NCBI RefSeq assembly: GCF_016921115.1
Contig: NZ_JAFFZS010000033.1
Coordinates: 17,432-81,431 of the forward strand
DNA from: Streptomyces actuosus
Lineage (GTDB): Bacteria; Actinomycetota; Actinomycetes; Streptomycetales; Streptomycetaceae
Direction: 5' to 3'
DNA length: 64,000 nucleotides
In this document: one piece after another, positions 8,685 to 17,916 of the stretch
Layout: each line of letters starts with the position of its first letter
Position numbering within the stretch: the first letter of the stretch is position 1
Translations under genes and position numbers: made by a program
The notes under the pieces: generated by a model
Told to the model about the DNA's origin: nothing
The model's input: only the letters and a program-made list of their open reading frames with translations
Databases searched by the model: none

Positions 8685-9878
8685 TCAGCGTACGGCGGTC
8701 GTGGGACCCAGCGGGTCGTCCGCGCCCACCGGCTGCACCAGCCACCCGAAGTCGCCCAGACCGCCCTCCGCGGTCAGCTCGGCGGCCTCTCCGGCGCTCG
8801 CGAGCGCCCGCACGTACGCCGCCGGATCGGTGGAGGCGAGCGCGAGCGGGGGGCGGGCGCCGCCCACGCCCAGGACGCGCAACGCATGGCGCTGCCGTAG
8901 CAGGCGCGCCTCCGGGAGAGCGTGTGCGCGGTCCGGACCCGCCGGGCGTGCACTTCTGGGCGCGGAGCGCGTGTTCGGTGTGTGCGCCGGGCGCTCGTAC
9001 TGTGCGCGCGCTGACGGAACATCCTCCCGCGCCCCCGGGCTCGCAGCCGTTCCCGGGCTCGCGGTCGTCCCGGGCGCCCCGTGCTCGTTCCGCCCGCGCG
9101 CCGCGCAGGCGTCCAGCGCGACGTGCGCCGTGATGTCACACGACCCGTCCGGCACGGGCGCCGTCTCGCGCCCCTCCCGGAAGCCGGTCAGCGTGCCGAA
9201 CGGGGGGCGCGCGTCCGCCGTGTGCGCGTAGTCCACGGCCACTGCCACCCCCCGGTCCACGCGTGCGACCACGGACGCCCAGGCCTCGTCCCGGGGCCAC
9301 CCGATCTCCGCGCGCAGGCCCTCCTCCGACGGCAGCGGCCACCACTGCCGGAGCCACTGCGCGTCCGCCCCCGACACCGGCTCGCCGAGCTGTTCGGTCC
9401 CGTCCTCCCGGACGAGGACGAGCCGCGCGACACCGGCGGGGTCGGTCTCGGCGACGTCGACCGGGATGTTGTCGAGCCACTCGTTGGCGAACAGCAGGCC
9501 CGTGATCCCGTGCGGTACGTCGGCCCGCCAGACGATGCGCGGGTCGAGGCCGTCGGGCCGGGGTCCGGCGATCTCGACGGCGCACACCCGCGTGCGGGCG
9601 GCCACGCCCGCGGGCAGGGCGGCGAGCACCCCGGCGGCCAGTTCACCCCGTCCGGCCGCCATGTCCACGAAGTCCAGCCGGTCGGGCCGTCCCAGTGCCT
9701 CGTCGACCAGGCACAGCAGCCGCGCCACGGCCCGCGCGAACAGCGGCGAGGCGTGCACCGACGTGCGGAAGTGCCCGGCCGGGCCCTCCGGCCGGCGGTA
9801 GAAGCCGGCCGGTCCGTACAGGGCCGTCTCGCCCGCGGTCCGCCAGCCGCACCACTCGTCCGTCGCCTCGTGCACCAC
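8685..9878 (-). CDS. MidA/NDUFAF7-family (DUF185) SAM-dependent methyltransferase
   Basis: 397 residues from a GTG start (GTG GTG CAC GAG). Family features: YRRPEGPAGHFRTSVHASP near the N-terminus, SAM-binding LDFVDMAAGRGELAAGVL, FANEWLDNIPVDV, and the late VAVAVDYAHTADARPPFGTL. The mitochondrial member NDUFAF7 dimethylates an arginine of NDUFS2, the NuoD homologue, during complex I assembly; bacterial substrates are not established. A ~55-residue low-complexity Ala/Gly/Arg insertion (after residue ~265) interrupts the C-terminal third; the final WLVQP segment is kept. It converges on nuoD2 with an 80-bp gap. Confidence 0.8.
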   Translation of the reverse strand: MVHEATDEWCGWRTAGETALYGPAGFYRRPEGPAGHFRTSVHASPLFARAVARLLCLVDEALGRPDRLDFVDMAAGRGELAAGVLAALPAGVAARTRVCAVEIAGPRPDGLDPRIVWRADVPHGITGLLFANEWLDNIPVDVAETDPAGVARLVLVREDGTEQLGEPVSGADAQWLRQWWPLPSEEGLRAEIGWPRDEAWASVVARVDRGVAVAVDYAHTADARPPFGTLTGFREGRETAPVPDGSCDITAHVALDACAARGRNEHGAPGTTASPGTAASPGAREDVPSARAQYERPAHTPNTRSAPRSARPAGPDRAHALPEARLLRQRHALRVLGVGGARPPLALASTDPAAYVRALASAGEAAELTAEGGLGDFGWLVQPVGADDPLGPTTAVR

Positions 9879-9996
9879 CCGGACAGACTAGGCGCACAGG
9901 AGATCGCCGCCTCCACCTTGCGGAGTACACGCATCCGATCCGGATCGGCCCTCCGGTTGACCCCTGCACGCATCCGCCTTCCCTACTCTGGGTTAC

Positions 9997-11199
9997 GTGC
10001 AGCGCCTCTACGATTTTCTCCGCAGGCATCCGACCTGGGTCGACGGCTTCTGGGCCGTCGTCCTGCTCGGGATCTCGCTCGTGGCGGAGACGGCGAACCC
10101 GGAGACCACGGGAACCGGCTCCCCGGTCGTGGTCCTGCCGGTCGTGGTGCTGCTGTGCGCCACGGTCGCGCTGCGGCGCCGCTGGCCGGAGCGGATGCTG
10201 CTGCTGGCCATCGCGCTCGGCGTCGTCCAGGTGGCGCTGGACGTGGAGACGCGCGTCACGGACTTCGCCCTGCTGGTGATCGTCTACACGGTCGCCGCGA
10301 CCGGTGCGCGCTGGGCGTCCCGGCTGGCACTGGCGACGGGGCTGGGGGCTGCGACCCTGGCGCAGCTGCGCTGGCCCAACGAACACACCGGCGTGCTGGG
10401 CGATCTCGCCATAGTGGTCTTCCAGACGGTGCCGTTCGCGCTCGCCTGGGTGCTCGGCGACTCGATCCGCACCCGGCGCGCGTACTACGCCCAGCTGGAG
10501 GAGCGGGCCACCCGTCTGGAGAAGGAGCGCGAGGCGCAGGCGAAGGTCGCGGTCGCCGCCGAGCGCGCCCGGATCGCGCGGGAGCTGCACGACGTCGTGG
10601 CGCACAACGTGTCGGTGATGGTGGTGCAGGCCGACGGCGCCGCCTATGTCCTCGACGCCGCGCCCGACCAGGCGAAGAAGGCCCTGGAGACGATCTCCTC
10701 CACCGGTCGGCAGGCCCTCGCCGAGATGCGCCGCCTGCTCGGCGTGCTGCGCACCGGTGAGCACCAGGAGGCCGGTGAGTACGTTCCGCAGCCCGGCGTC
10801 GAGCAGATCGAGGACCTGGTGGAGCAGTGCCGCGGCTCCGGCCTGCCGGTCGACTTCAAGGTCGAGGGGACGGCCCGCCCGCTGCCCAGCGGTGTGGAGC
10901 TGACGGCGTACCGCATCGTGCAGGAGGCGCTCACCAACACCCGCAAGCACGGTGGGGCGAACGCCGGCGCGAGCGTGCGGCTGGTCTACTTCGACGACGG
11001 TCTCGGTCTGCTGGTCGAGGACGACGGCAAGGGCGCCCCGCACGAGCTGTACGAGGAGGGCGGCTTCGACGGCCAGGGCCACGGCCTGATCGGGATGCGC
11101 GAGCGGGTCGGTATGGTCGGCGGCACCCTGGACGCGGGCCCGCGTCCCGGCGGAGGATTCCGCATCAGCGCCCTGCTGCCGCTCAAACCGGCGCACTGA
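9997..11199 (+). CDS. Two-component sensor histidine kinase, NarL/DesK-like class
   Basis: 400 residues, GTG start. Four to five membrane helices fill residues 15-155 with almost no extracytoplasmic domain, then a short coiled linker (LEERATRLEKEREAQAKV) leads to the HisKA_3 dimerisation helix ARIARELHDVVAHNVSVMV, with phospho-acceptor His198. The ATPase has YRIVQEALTNTRKHGG (N box), LLVEDDGKG and GHGLIGMRERVGMVGG. The membrane-embedded sensor suggests it detects a membrane state or lipophilic ligand (inference). The response regulator gene begins 74 bp downstream and is surely its partner. Confidence 0.92.
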   Translation: MQRLYDFLRRHPTWVDGFWAVVLLGISLVAETANPETTGTGSPVVVLPVVVLLCATVALRRRWPERMLLLAIALGVVQVALDVETRVTDFALLVIVYTVAATGARWASRLALATGLGAATLAQLRWPNEHTGVLGDLAIVVFQTVPFALAWVLGDSIRTRRAYYAQLEERATRLEKEREAQAKVAVAAERARIARELHDVVAHNVSVMVVQADGAAYVLDAAPDQAKKALETISSTGRQALAEMRRLLGVLRTGEHQEAGEYVPQPGVEQIEDLVEQCRGSGLPVDFKVEGTARPLPSGVELTAYRIVQEALTNTRKHGGANAGASVRLVYFDDGLGLLVEDDGKGAPHELYEEGGFDGQGHGLIGMRERVGMVGGTLDAGPRPGGGFRISALLPLKPAH

Positions 11200-11273
11200 C
11201 GCCACCGCACGCCCCTTGTCGACACCTGTAACGGCCGTGCCGAACGGCCTGGACGGACACGGAAGAGGACCCG

Positions 11274-11945
11274 ATGACGATCCGCGTGATGCTCGTCGAC
11301 GACCAGGTGCTGCTGCGCACCGGGTTCCGGATGGTGCTCGCCGCCCAGCCGGACATGGAGGTCGTCGCGGAGGCGGGTGACGGGGTCGAGGCCCTGCAGG
11401 TGCTGCAGTCCACCGCCGTCGACGTCGTACTGATGGACGTGCGCATGCCGAAGCTGGACGGTGTGGAGACCACCCGCCGGATCTGCTCGGCACCGGATGC
11501 GCCGAAGGTGCTGATCCTGACCACCTTCGACCTCGACGAGTACGCCTTCTCCGGGCTGAAGGCGGGCGCCTCCGGATTCATGCTCAAGGACGTGCCGCCC
11601 GGCGAACTCCTGGCCGCGATCCGTGCCGTGCACAGCGGCGACGCGGTCGTCGCCCCGTCCACCACGCGCCGCCTGCTGGACCGGTTCGCACCGATGCTGC
11701 CCGACACCGGTCAGGAGCCCCGCCACAAGGAACTGGACCGGCTGACCGACCGCGAGCGCGAGGTGATGGTCCTGGTCGCCCAGGGCCTGTCCAACAGCGA
11801 GATCGCCGGCCGCCTGGTGCTGTCCGAGGCGACGGTGAAGACGCACGTGGGCCGCATCCTGACCAAGCTCGGCCTGCGGGACCGCGTCCAGGTGGTCGTC
11901 CTCGCCTACGAGACGGGCCTCGTACGGGCCGGCGGACACGGCTGA
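11274..11945 (+). CDS. NarL/FixJ-family response regulator
   Basis: 223 residues. Receiver domain with MLVDDQVLLRTGF, phospho-acceptor Asp55 in VVLMDVRMPKLDG, and the FMLKDVPPGELL lysine; LuxR-type helix-turn-helix at the C-terminus (LTDREREVMVLVAQGLSNSE then LSEATVKTHVGRILTKLGL). GGAAGAGGACCCG precedes ATG 11274. Forms an operon with the kinase; targets unknown. Confidence 0.93.
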   Translation: MTIRVMLVDDQVLLRTGFRMVLAAQPDMEVVAEAGDGVEALQVLQSTAVDVVLMDVRMPKLDGVETTRRICSAPDAPKVLILTTFDLDEYAFSGLKAGASGFMLKDVPPGELLAAIRAVHSGDAVVAPSTTRRLLDRFAPMLPDTGQEPRHKELDRLTDREREVMVLVAQGLSNSEIAGRLVLSEATVKTHVGRILTKLGLRDRVQVVVLAYETGLVRAGGHG

Positions 11946-11977
11946 CCGGAGGCTGCGCCGTCGGTAGGGTCTCCCGC

Positions 11978-12610
11978 ATGCTCCTGTGGATCAACGGCCC
12001 CTTCGGGGGCGGCAAGACACAGACCGCACACGAGATCCAGCGCCGTCTGCCCGGCAGCGTGGTCTGCGACCCGGAGCACGCCGGCTTCGGTCTGCACCGC
12101 ATGCTCCCGCCCGAACTCCGCGGGGACTTCCAGGACCTGAGGTCCTGGCGGCAGGGCGTGGTGGAGGTCCTCGACCTCGCCCTCACCCGCCGGGACGGCG
12201 TGGTGATCGCGCCCATGACGGTCACCGACTCCGGCCACTTCGCCGAGACCGTCGGCCGGCTGCGCGAACTCGGCCACGACGTACGCCACTTCGCCCTGCT
12301 CGCCGAGCGGGAGACCGTGCTCGCACGGCTGCGGGAGCGCGGCTTCGGGCATGCCCTGCGCCACGTCGCCGGGAAGGAAGCCGCGCTGCGGCGGGAGAGC
12401 TGGGCCGTGCAGCGGCTCGACCACTGCCTGGAGCGGCTGAGCGGGCCGGAGTTCGCCGAGCACCTGTGGACCGACCGGTCGACGGTCCCGAAGACCGCCG
12501 ACCGGATCGCCGTCCTGGCCGGCCTGCGGCTGAGGCCCCACACCGAGGGGCGGGTGCGGACACGGCTCCAGCAGGCACGGGTGGGCCTGGGGCACATCCG
12601 GCGCGACTGA
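11978..12610 (+). CDS. TmrB-like P-loop ATP-binding protein
   Basis: 210 residues beginning MLLWINGPFGGGKTQTAHE; Walker A is GPFGGGKT. Overall order and motifs (CDPEHAGFGLHRMLP, RDGVVIAPMTVTDSGHF, VRHFALLAERETVLARL, WAVQRLDHCLERLSGPEF) closely follow Bacillus subtilis TmrB, the tunicamycin-resistance protein believed to bind the drug at the membrane. A TAGGGT hexamer ends 7 nt before ATG 11978, consistent with its own leaderless transcript rather than readthrough from the two-component operon. Substrate could equally be another nucleoside-type compound. Confidence 0.75.
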   Translation: MLLWINGPFGGGKTQTAHEIQRRLPGSVVCDPEHAGFGLHRMLPPELRGDFQDLRSWRQGVVEVLDLALTRRDGVVIAPMTVTDSGHFAETVGRLRELGHDVRHFALLAERETVLARLRERGFGHALRHVAGKEAALRRESWAVQRLDHCLERLSGPEFAEHLWTDRSTVPKTADRIAVLAGLRLRPHTEGRVRTRLQQARVGLGHIRRD

Positions 12611-12763
12611 GTGCTGTGGGCATGTCCAGCAGGTCCCGCCGGGCCCGTGGCGCCCGGCACCGCACCTCGCCGCGTTGACGGAGTCGTCCATGTACGCCCC
12701 GTACGGGGAACCTCCGGTGCCCTGTGATGCGCGGCACCGGATGTCGCGGCGGAGCAGGCCGAG

Positions 12764-14014
12764 TCAGGCTTCCGAGGCCAGCCGGCGGACGAAGTCGGCG
12801 ACCGCGGACCTCACGTCCTCAGGCGTCCACTCCAGGCCCGCCGCCCGCACGTACACCTCGGTGCAGGCCAGTCCCGGACCCTTGGCGTCCCAGCCGCCGG
12901 CGAAGAGGGCGATCCCCGTCTCCTCGACCGTCCGCACCGCCGCCTCGGCGACGACATCGGCGTCGTAGGGCAGCCACACCTGGAAGTCGTGGGTGTGCGG
13001 CACCTCGGGATGGACGCGCGCCCACGGCACCCCGGCCGCCGCGAACCCCTCGCGCAGGGCCCGGGCGACCACGCGCGCGTGCGCCACGTACTCGGGCAGC
13101 CGGGGCAACTCCCGCTCCAGCCCGATCAGCGCGGACAGGGCGGTCGGGAACTCCTGGAAGACCTGGCCGCCGTACCGGTGGCGCCACACCTTCGCCTCGG
13201 AGACGAGCCCCCGGGGGCCCGCGAGGACCGCGCCCCCGAGCCCGTCGAGCGATTTGTACAGCGAGACGTACACGCTGTCCGCCAGGCCCGCGATCTCCTC
13301 CAGGGGCCGGCCGAAGTGGACCGTGGACTCCCACAGGCGGGCGCCGTCGAAGTGCACCACCGCGTCGCGTTCCCGCGCCGCCGCCACCACCTCGGTCAGT
13401 TCCTCCCAGGACGGGAGCACGAAACCCGCGTCCCTGAGGGGGAGTTCCAGCATCAGGGCGCCGAACGGCTCGTCGAAGTCCCGGATCTCGGCTGCGGTCG
13501 GCAACCGGGGCTCGGTCGTGACCCTCACCGGCCGCAGACCGCTCACCTGGCTGAAGGCGTCCTGCTCGTGCCTTTCGGGATGGGAGAGCCCGTGCAGGGC
13601 GACGGTCGGGCTGCCGGTGCGGCCCGCCCAGCAGCGCAGGGCGATCTGCTGGGCCATCGTGCCCGTGGGGAAGAAGGCGGCGGCCTCGGTACCGAGCAGG
13701 GCGGCGACCTTCCCCTCCAGGGTCTCCACGACACCGCTGCCGTACATGTCCGAGCGCTCGTCGAGGTCGTACACGTCCCGCGCCGCGTCCAGCAGCGCCA
13801 GCCGTTCGCGGAGCGTGCCGAGGAACCCGAGGCGGGCGAGCGAGCGCGACGCGGCCCGGCACGCGGCGACGCGGCGCTCCCGCAGGTTCCTGAGCCGTTC
13901 CGCGTCCGGCAGCAGGCCCGTCGCCCGCTCCGTGCGGTCCGCGGTCCCCTCCGCCGCCCGGTCCTGCTGGTGCCCGGCCGCCTGCGGCCCGTGCCGCTCC
14001 GTCGTATCGCTCAT
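12764..14014 (-). CDS. Low-specificity threonine aldolase family / beta-eliminating lyase (PLP)
   Basis: 416 residues. Fold-type I PLP enzyme: YGSGVVETLEGKVAALLG, AAFFPTGTMAQQIAL, cofactor-binding Asp223 in VVHFDGARLWES, and Schiff-base Lys254 in SLYKSLDGLGGAVLAG. The likely reaction is retro-aldol cleavage of a beta-hydroxy amino acid to glycine and an aldehyde. ATG 14014 (MSDTT) is used; an in-frame ATG at 14026 would add four residues. The first ~40 residues are a non-conserved polar extension. Monocistronic, convergent with the tmrB-like gene. Confidence 0.84.
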   Translation of the reverse strand: MSDTTERHGPQAAGHQQDRAAEGTADRTERATGLLPDAERLRNLRERRVAACRAASRSLARLGFLGTLRERLALLDAARDVYDLDERSDMYGSGVVETLEGKVAALLGTEAAAFFPTGTMAQQIALRCWAGRTGSPTVALHGLSHPERHEQDAFSQVSGLRPVRVTTEPRLPTAAEIRDFDEPFGALMLELPLRDAGFVLPSWEELTEVVAAARERDAVVHFDGARLWESTVHFGRPLEEIAGLADSVYVSLYKSLDGLGGAVLAGPRGLVSEAKVWRHRYGGQVFQEFPTALSALIGLERELPRLPEYVAHARVVARALREGFAAAGVPWARVHPEVPHTHDFQVWLPYDADVVAEAAVRTVEETGIALFAGGWDAKGPGLACTEVYVRAAGLEWTPEDVRSAVADFVRRLASEA

Positions 14015-14198
14015 GGCCGGGATCATCCCGCGCCCGCGTCCGGACGCGCACCCGCATTCCGGCCCCGCGCCTGTGCACGTACGGCGTGTGAACGCCCACA
14101 GCCTGTGGACGACCGGACGCCCTCCGAACCGATCGCGTTAACATGACGAGAAATCGTCCGGTACCCGGAGCGGACTGGAACGGGAAGGCTTCCGTCGC

Positions 14199-15164
14199 GT
14201 GAGTACAAGCCAGCAGCCAGATCCCCAGGGGCGCCCCGCGCGGCTCACCGTCGGCGTCGTCGGCGCCGGCCGAGTCGGCCCCGCACTCGCCGCCTCCCTC
14301 CAACTCGCCGGGCACCGCCCGGTCGCCGTCTCGGGCGTCTCCGACGCCTCCCGGCGGCGTGCCGAGCTGATGCTTCCGCACGTGCCCCTCGTCTCGCCCG
14401 CCGAGGTCCTGGAGCGCGCCGACCTGGTCCTGCTGACCGTCCCGGACGACGCCCTGCCCGGCCTGGTCACCGGCCTGGCCGAGACGGGGGCCGTACGCCC
14501 GGGCCAGTTGCTCGTGCACACCTCCGGGCGGTACGGCACCAGGGTCCTCGACCCGGCCCTGCGTGCGGGCGCGCTGCCGCTGGCCCTGCACCCGGCGATG
14601 ACCTTCACCGGCACACCCGTCGACGTGCAGCGGCTGGCCGGCTGCTCGTTCGGCGTCACCGCCCCCGAGGAGCTGCGGCTGGCCGCCGAGGCCCTCGTCA
14701 TCGAGATGGGCGGCGAACCGGAATGGATCGCCGAGCAGATGCGCCCGCTCTACCACGCGGCCCTCGCACTCGGCGCGAACCACCTGGTCACACTGGTCGC
14801 CCAGGCGATGGAGCTGCTGCGCGCGGCCGGTGTGGAGGCGCCCGACCGGATGCTCGGCCCCCTGCTCGGTGCCGCCCTCGACAATGCCCTGCGCTCCGGC
14901 GACGCCGCACTGACCGGGCCGGTCGCGCGCGGTGACGCCGGCACGGTCGCGGCCCATGTCGAGCAGCTGCGCACCCACTCGCCGCAGACCGTCGCCGGAT
15001 ATCTGGCGATGGCGCGGGCCACCGCCGACCGGGCCCTCGCCCACGGCCTGCTGAAGCCGGAACTCGCCGAGGACCTGCTGGGCGTCCTGGCCGACCGCCG
15101 TAGCGGCGCCGACGGCATCGACGGGACCGATGGCACCGACGGCTCCGAAGGGGATGCCCGATGA
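14199..15164 (+). CDS. Rossmann-like/DUF2520 oxidoreductase heading the pantothenate-NAD operon
   Basis: 321 residues, GTG start. N-terminal NAD(P)-binding fold (LTVGVVGAGRVGPALAASL) with VLLTVPDDALPG, then a helical C-terminal DUF2520 domain (YHAALALGANHLVTLVAQAM). Related to F420- or NADP-dependent ketopantoate reductase-like proteins. Its TGA overlaps the ATG of panC by 4 bp, which ties it to pantothenate synthesis; a ketopantoate reductase-like role is an attractive inference but not proven. It is the first gene of a five-gene coupled operon. Confidence 0.82.
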   Translation: MSTSQQPDPQGRPARLTVGVVGAGRVGPALAASLQLAGHRPVAVSGVSDASRRRAELMLPHVPLVSPAEVLERADLVLLTVPDDALPGLVTGLAETGAVRPGQLLVHTSGRYGTRVLDPALRAGALPLALHPAMTFTGTPVDVQRLAGCSFGVTAPEELRLAAEALVIEMGGEPEWIAEQMRPLYHAALALGANHLVTLVAQAMELLRAAGVEAPDRMLGPLLGAALDNALRSGDAALTGPVARGDAGTVAAHVEQLRTHSPQTVAGYLAMARATADRALAHGLLKPELAEDLLGVLADRRSGADGIDGTDGTDGSEGDAR

Positions 15165-16153
15165 CCACCACCCTGTTGCGCACTGCCGGCGAACTCCACG
15201 CACGCACGCGTGCGGGCCGCCGCGCCGTCGTGATGACCATGGGCGCCCTGCACGAGGGGCACGCCACGCTCGTCCGCTCAGCGCGGGAGATCGCCGGCCC
15301 GGACGGCGAGGTCGTGGTCACGGTCTTCGTCAACCCGCTGCAGTTCGGCGAGGGCGAGGACCTCGACCGCTACCCGCGCACCCTGGAGGCCGACCTGAAG
15401 GTCGCCGAGCAGGCGGGTGCCGACGCCGTCTTCGCGCCCTCCGCCGAGGAGGTCTACCCCGGCGGTGAGCCGCAGGTCCGCATCAGCGCGGGCCCCATGG
15501 GCGAGTGCCTGGAGGGGGCCTCCCGGCCGGGCCACTTCGACGGCATGCTCACCGTCGTCGCCAAGCTGCTCCACCTGACCCGTCCCGACGTGGCCCTCTT
15601 CGGACAGAAGGACGCGCAGCAGCTGGCGCTGATCCGCCGCATGGTGCGGGACCTCGACTTCGGCATGGAGATCGTCGGCGTCCCCACCGTGCGGGAGGAC
15701 GACGGCCTGGCCCTGTCCAGCCGCAACCGCTACCTGTCCGCGCAGGAGCGCCGCACCGCGCTCGCGTTGTCCGGCGCGCTCTTCGCGGGCCGCGACCGGC
15801 ACGCGGCGCAGGAGGCGCTGCGGGCACGCGCGCGTGAGGTGCCCGCCACGCACGCGCGTGCCGAGGCCCTCAGCGCCCTCGGCGAGTCCCGCGCCGCCGC
15901 CGACGCGCACGCCGTGGCGAAGGCGTCCCCGGGCGGACCGGCGGCCGTGCGCGCCGCGGCCCGCACGGTCCTCGACGACGCCGCGCGCCTGAACCCCCCG
16001 CTCGAACTGGACTACCTCGCGCTCGTCGACCCGTCCGACTTCACCGAGATCGGGGACGACTTCACCGGCGAGGCCGTCCTCGCCGTCGCCGCCCGGGTCG
16101 GGACGACCCGGCTGATCGACAACCTCCCCCTCACCTTCGGAGCCGCCTCGTGA
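15161..16153 (+). CDS. panC: Pantothenate synthetase
   Basis: Joins pantoate and beta-alanine with ATP, in the cytosol. 330 residues: VVMTMGALHEGHATLVR (HIGH-type nucleotide motif), VFVNPLQFGEGEDLDRYPR, FGQKDAQQLALIRRMV, and the KMSKS-like LALSSRNRYLS. It contains an Ala/Arg-rich stretch (around residues 205-265) that is longer than in E. coli PanC. It overlaps the gene before it and nadB after it by 4 bp each (ATGA, GTGA). Confidence 0.95.
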   Translation: MTTTLLRTAGELHARTRAGRRAVVMTMGALHEGHATLVRSAREIAGPDGEVVVTVFVNPLQFGEGEDLDRYPRTLEADLKVAEQAGADAVFAPSAEEVYPGGEPQVRISAGPMGECLEGASRPGHFDGMLTVVAKLLHLTRPDVALFGQKDAQQLALIRRMVRDLDFGMEIVGVPTVREDDGLALSSRNRYLSAQERRTALALSGALFAGRDRHAAQEALRARAREVPATHARAEALSALGESRAAADAHAVAKASPGGPAAVRAAARTVLDDAARLNPPLELDYLALVDPSDFTEIGDDFTGEAVLAVAARVGTTRLIDNLPLTFGAAS

Positions 16154-17916
16154 CCAGCACAGGCATACGACTGCACGCGCCCGCGCCCGGGTGGTCCATC
16201 GACGCCGACGTCGTGGTCGTCGGATCCGGCGTGGCCGGTCTCACCGCGGCCCTGCGCTGCGAGGCGGCCGGGCTGAACACCGTCGTGGTCACCAAGGCCC
16301 GCCTCGACGACGGCTCCACGCGCTGGGCCCAGGGCGGCATCGCCGCCGCGCTGGGCGAGGGCGACACCCCCGAGCAGCACCTCGACGACACGCTGGTGGC
16401 GGGCGTGGGCCTGTGCGACGCCGACGCGGTGCGCATCCTGGTCACCGAGGGCCCCGACGCCGTACGGCGGCTGATCGCGACCGGCGCCCGCTTCGACGAG
16501 TCCTCGGCCGGAGGCCTGGACCTGACCCGTGAGGGCGGCCATCACCGCCGCCGCATCGCCCACGCGGGCGGCGACGCGACCGGCGCGGAGGTGTCCCGAG
16601 CGCTCGTCGAGGCCGTGCACGCGGCCGGGACGGACGAGCGCGGCACGCTCCCGGGCCCGGAGGGCGGGCGGCGGCGGGCGGGGCTGCGCACGATCGAGAA
16701 CGCGCTCGTGCTGGACCTGCTCACCGACGCCGACGGCCGCACGGCCGGCGTCACCCTGCACGTGATGGGCGAGGGCCAGCACGACGGCGTGGGCGCCGTG
16801 CACGCGCCCGCGGTGGTTCTCGCCACCGGCGGCATGGGGCAGGTGTTCTCCGCGACCACGAACCCGTCCGTGTCGACCGGTGACGGCGTGGCGCTCGCCC
16901 TGCGTGCGGGCGCGGAGGTCTCCGACCTCGAATTCGTGCAGTTCCACCCGACGGTGCTCTTCCTGGGACCGGACGTCGAGGGTCAGCAGCCGCTGGTCTC
17001 CGAGGCGGTACGCGGCGAGGGCGCCCACCTGGTCGACGCCGACGGCGTGCGGTTCATGGTCGGGCAGCACGAACTGGCCGAGCTGGCCCCCCGGGACGTC
17101 GTCGCCAAGGGCATCCTGCGCCGCATGCGGCAGCAGGACGCCGAGCACATGTTCCTCGACGCCCGCCACTTCGGCGCGGAGATGTGGGAGCACCGCTTCC
17201 CGACGATCCTCGCCGCCTGCCGCGCCCACGGCATCGACCCCGTCCACGAGCCGATCCCGATCGCCCCGGCCGCCCACTACGCCTCCGGCGGCGTGCGCAC
17301 CGACTCCCACGGCCGTACGACCGTGCCCGGCCTGTACGCGTGCGGCGAGGTCGCGTGCACCGGTGTGCACGGCGCGAACCGGCTCGCCTCCAACTCCCTC
17401 CTGGAGGGCCTGGTCTACGCCGAGCGCATCGCCGACGACATCACGGGGGCGCACGCCGGGAACGGCCTGCGCGCGGGTGTGCCGCAGCCGGTCCCCCACC
17501 CGGAGCGCCCCGCGCACCCGCTGCTGGCGCCGGAGGCGCGGTTCGCCATCCAGCGGACCATGACCGACGGCGCGGGCGTGCTGCGCTCCGCCGAGTCGCT
17601 CCGGCAGGCCGCCGACCGGCTCCAGCGACTGCACACCGAGGCCCGCGACGCGCTGGAGGAGAACGGCAAGACCGCCGAGCCGGGAGTGGACACCTGGGAG
17701 GCCACCAACCTCCTGTGCGTGGCCCGTGCCCTGGTCGCCGCGGCGAGCGCGCGCGAGGAGACCCGCGGCTGCCACTGGCGCGAGGACCTGCCGGACCGCG
17801 ACGACGCCCGCTGGCGCCGCCACATCGTCGTACGGCTGAACCCGGACCGCACCCTGGCCGTGCACTCCACGGACTCCGCCGACTTCCCCCCGACCCAGCG
17901 TCCCCAGGAGCAGTGA
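16150..17916 (+). CDS. nadB: L-aspartate oxidase
   Basis: First step of de novo NAD synthesis: aspartate to iminoaspartate. 588 residues; FAD dinucleotide fold ADVVVVGSGVAGLTAALRC near the N-terminus, TRWAQGGIAAALGEGDTPE, GGHHRRRIAHAGGDATG, AAHYASGGVRTDSHGRT and GVHGANRLASNSLLEG, with the helical C-terminal domain. The GTG start overlaps panC (GTGA). No nadA (quinolinate synthase) is adjacent, although nadC follows. Confidence 0.94.
   Translation: MTSTGIRLHAPAPGWSIDADVVVVGSGVAGLTAALRCEAAGLNTVVVTKARLDDGSTRWAQGGIAAALGEGDTPEQHLDDTLVAGVGLCDADAVRILVTEGPDAVRRLIATGARFDESSAGGLDLTREGGHHRRRIAHAGGDATGAEVSRALVEAVHAAGTDERGTLPGPEGGRRRAGLRTIENALVLDLLTDADGRTAGVTLHVMGEGQHDGVGAVHAPAVVLATGGMGQVFSATTNPSVSTGDGVALALRAGAEVSDLEFVQFHPTVLFLGPDVEGQQPLVSEAVRGEGAHLVDADGVRFMVGQHELAELAPRDVVAKGILRRMRQQDAEHMFLDARHFGAEMWEHRFPTILAACRAHGIDPVHEPIPIAPAAHYASGGVRTDSHGRTTVPGLYACGEVACTGVHGANRLASNSLLEGLVYAERIADDITGAHAGNGLRAGVPQPVPHPERPAHPLLAPEARFAIQRTMTDGAGVLRSAESLRQAADRLQRLHTEARDALEENGKTAEPGVDTWEATNLLCVARALVAAASAREETRGCHWREDLPDRDDARWRRHIVVRLNPDRTLAVHSTDSADFPPTQRPQEQ

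Noticed and set aside
12621..12677. An 18-residue basic ORF after the tmrB-like gene
   Set aside because: Arg-rich, no ribosome-binding site, probably chance.
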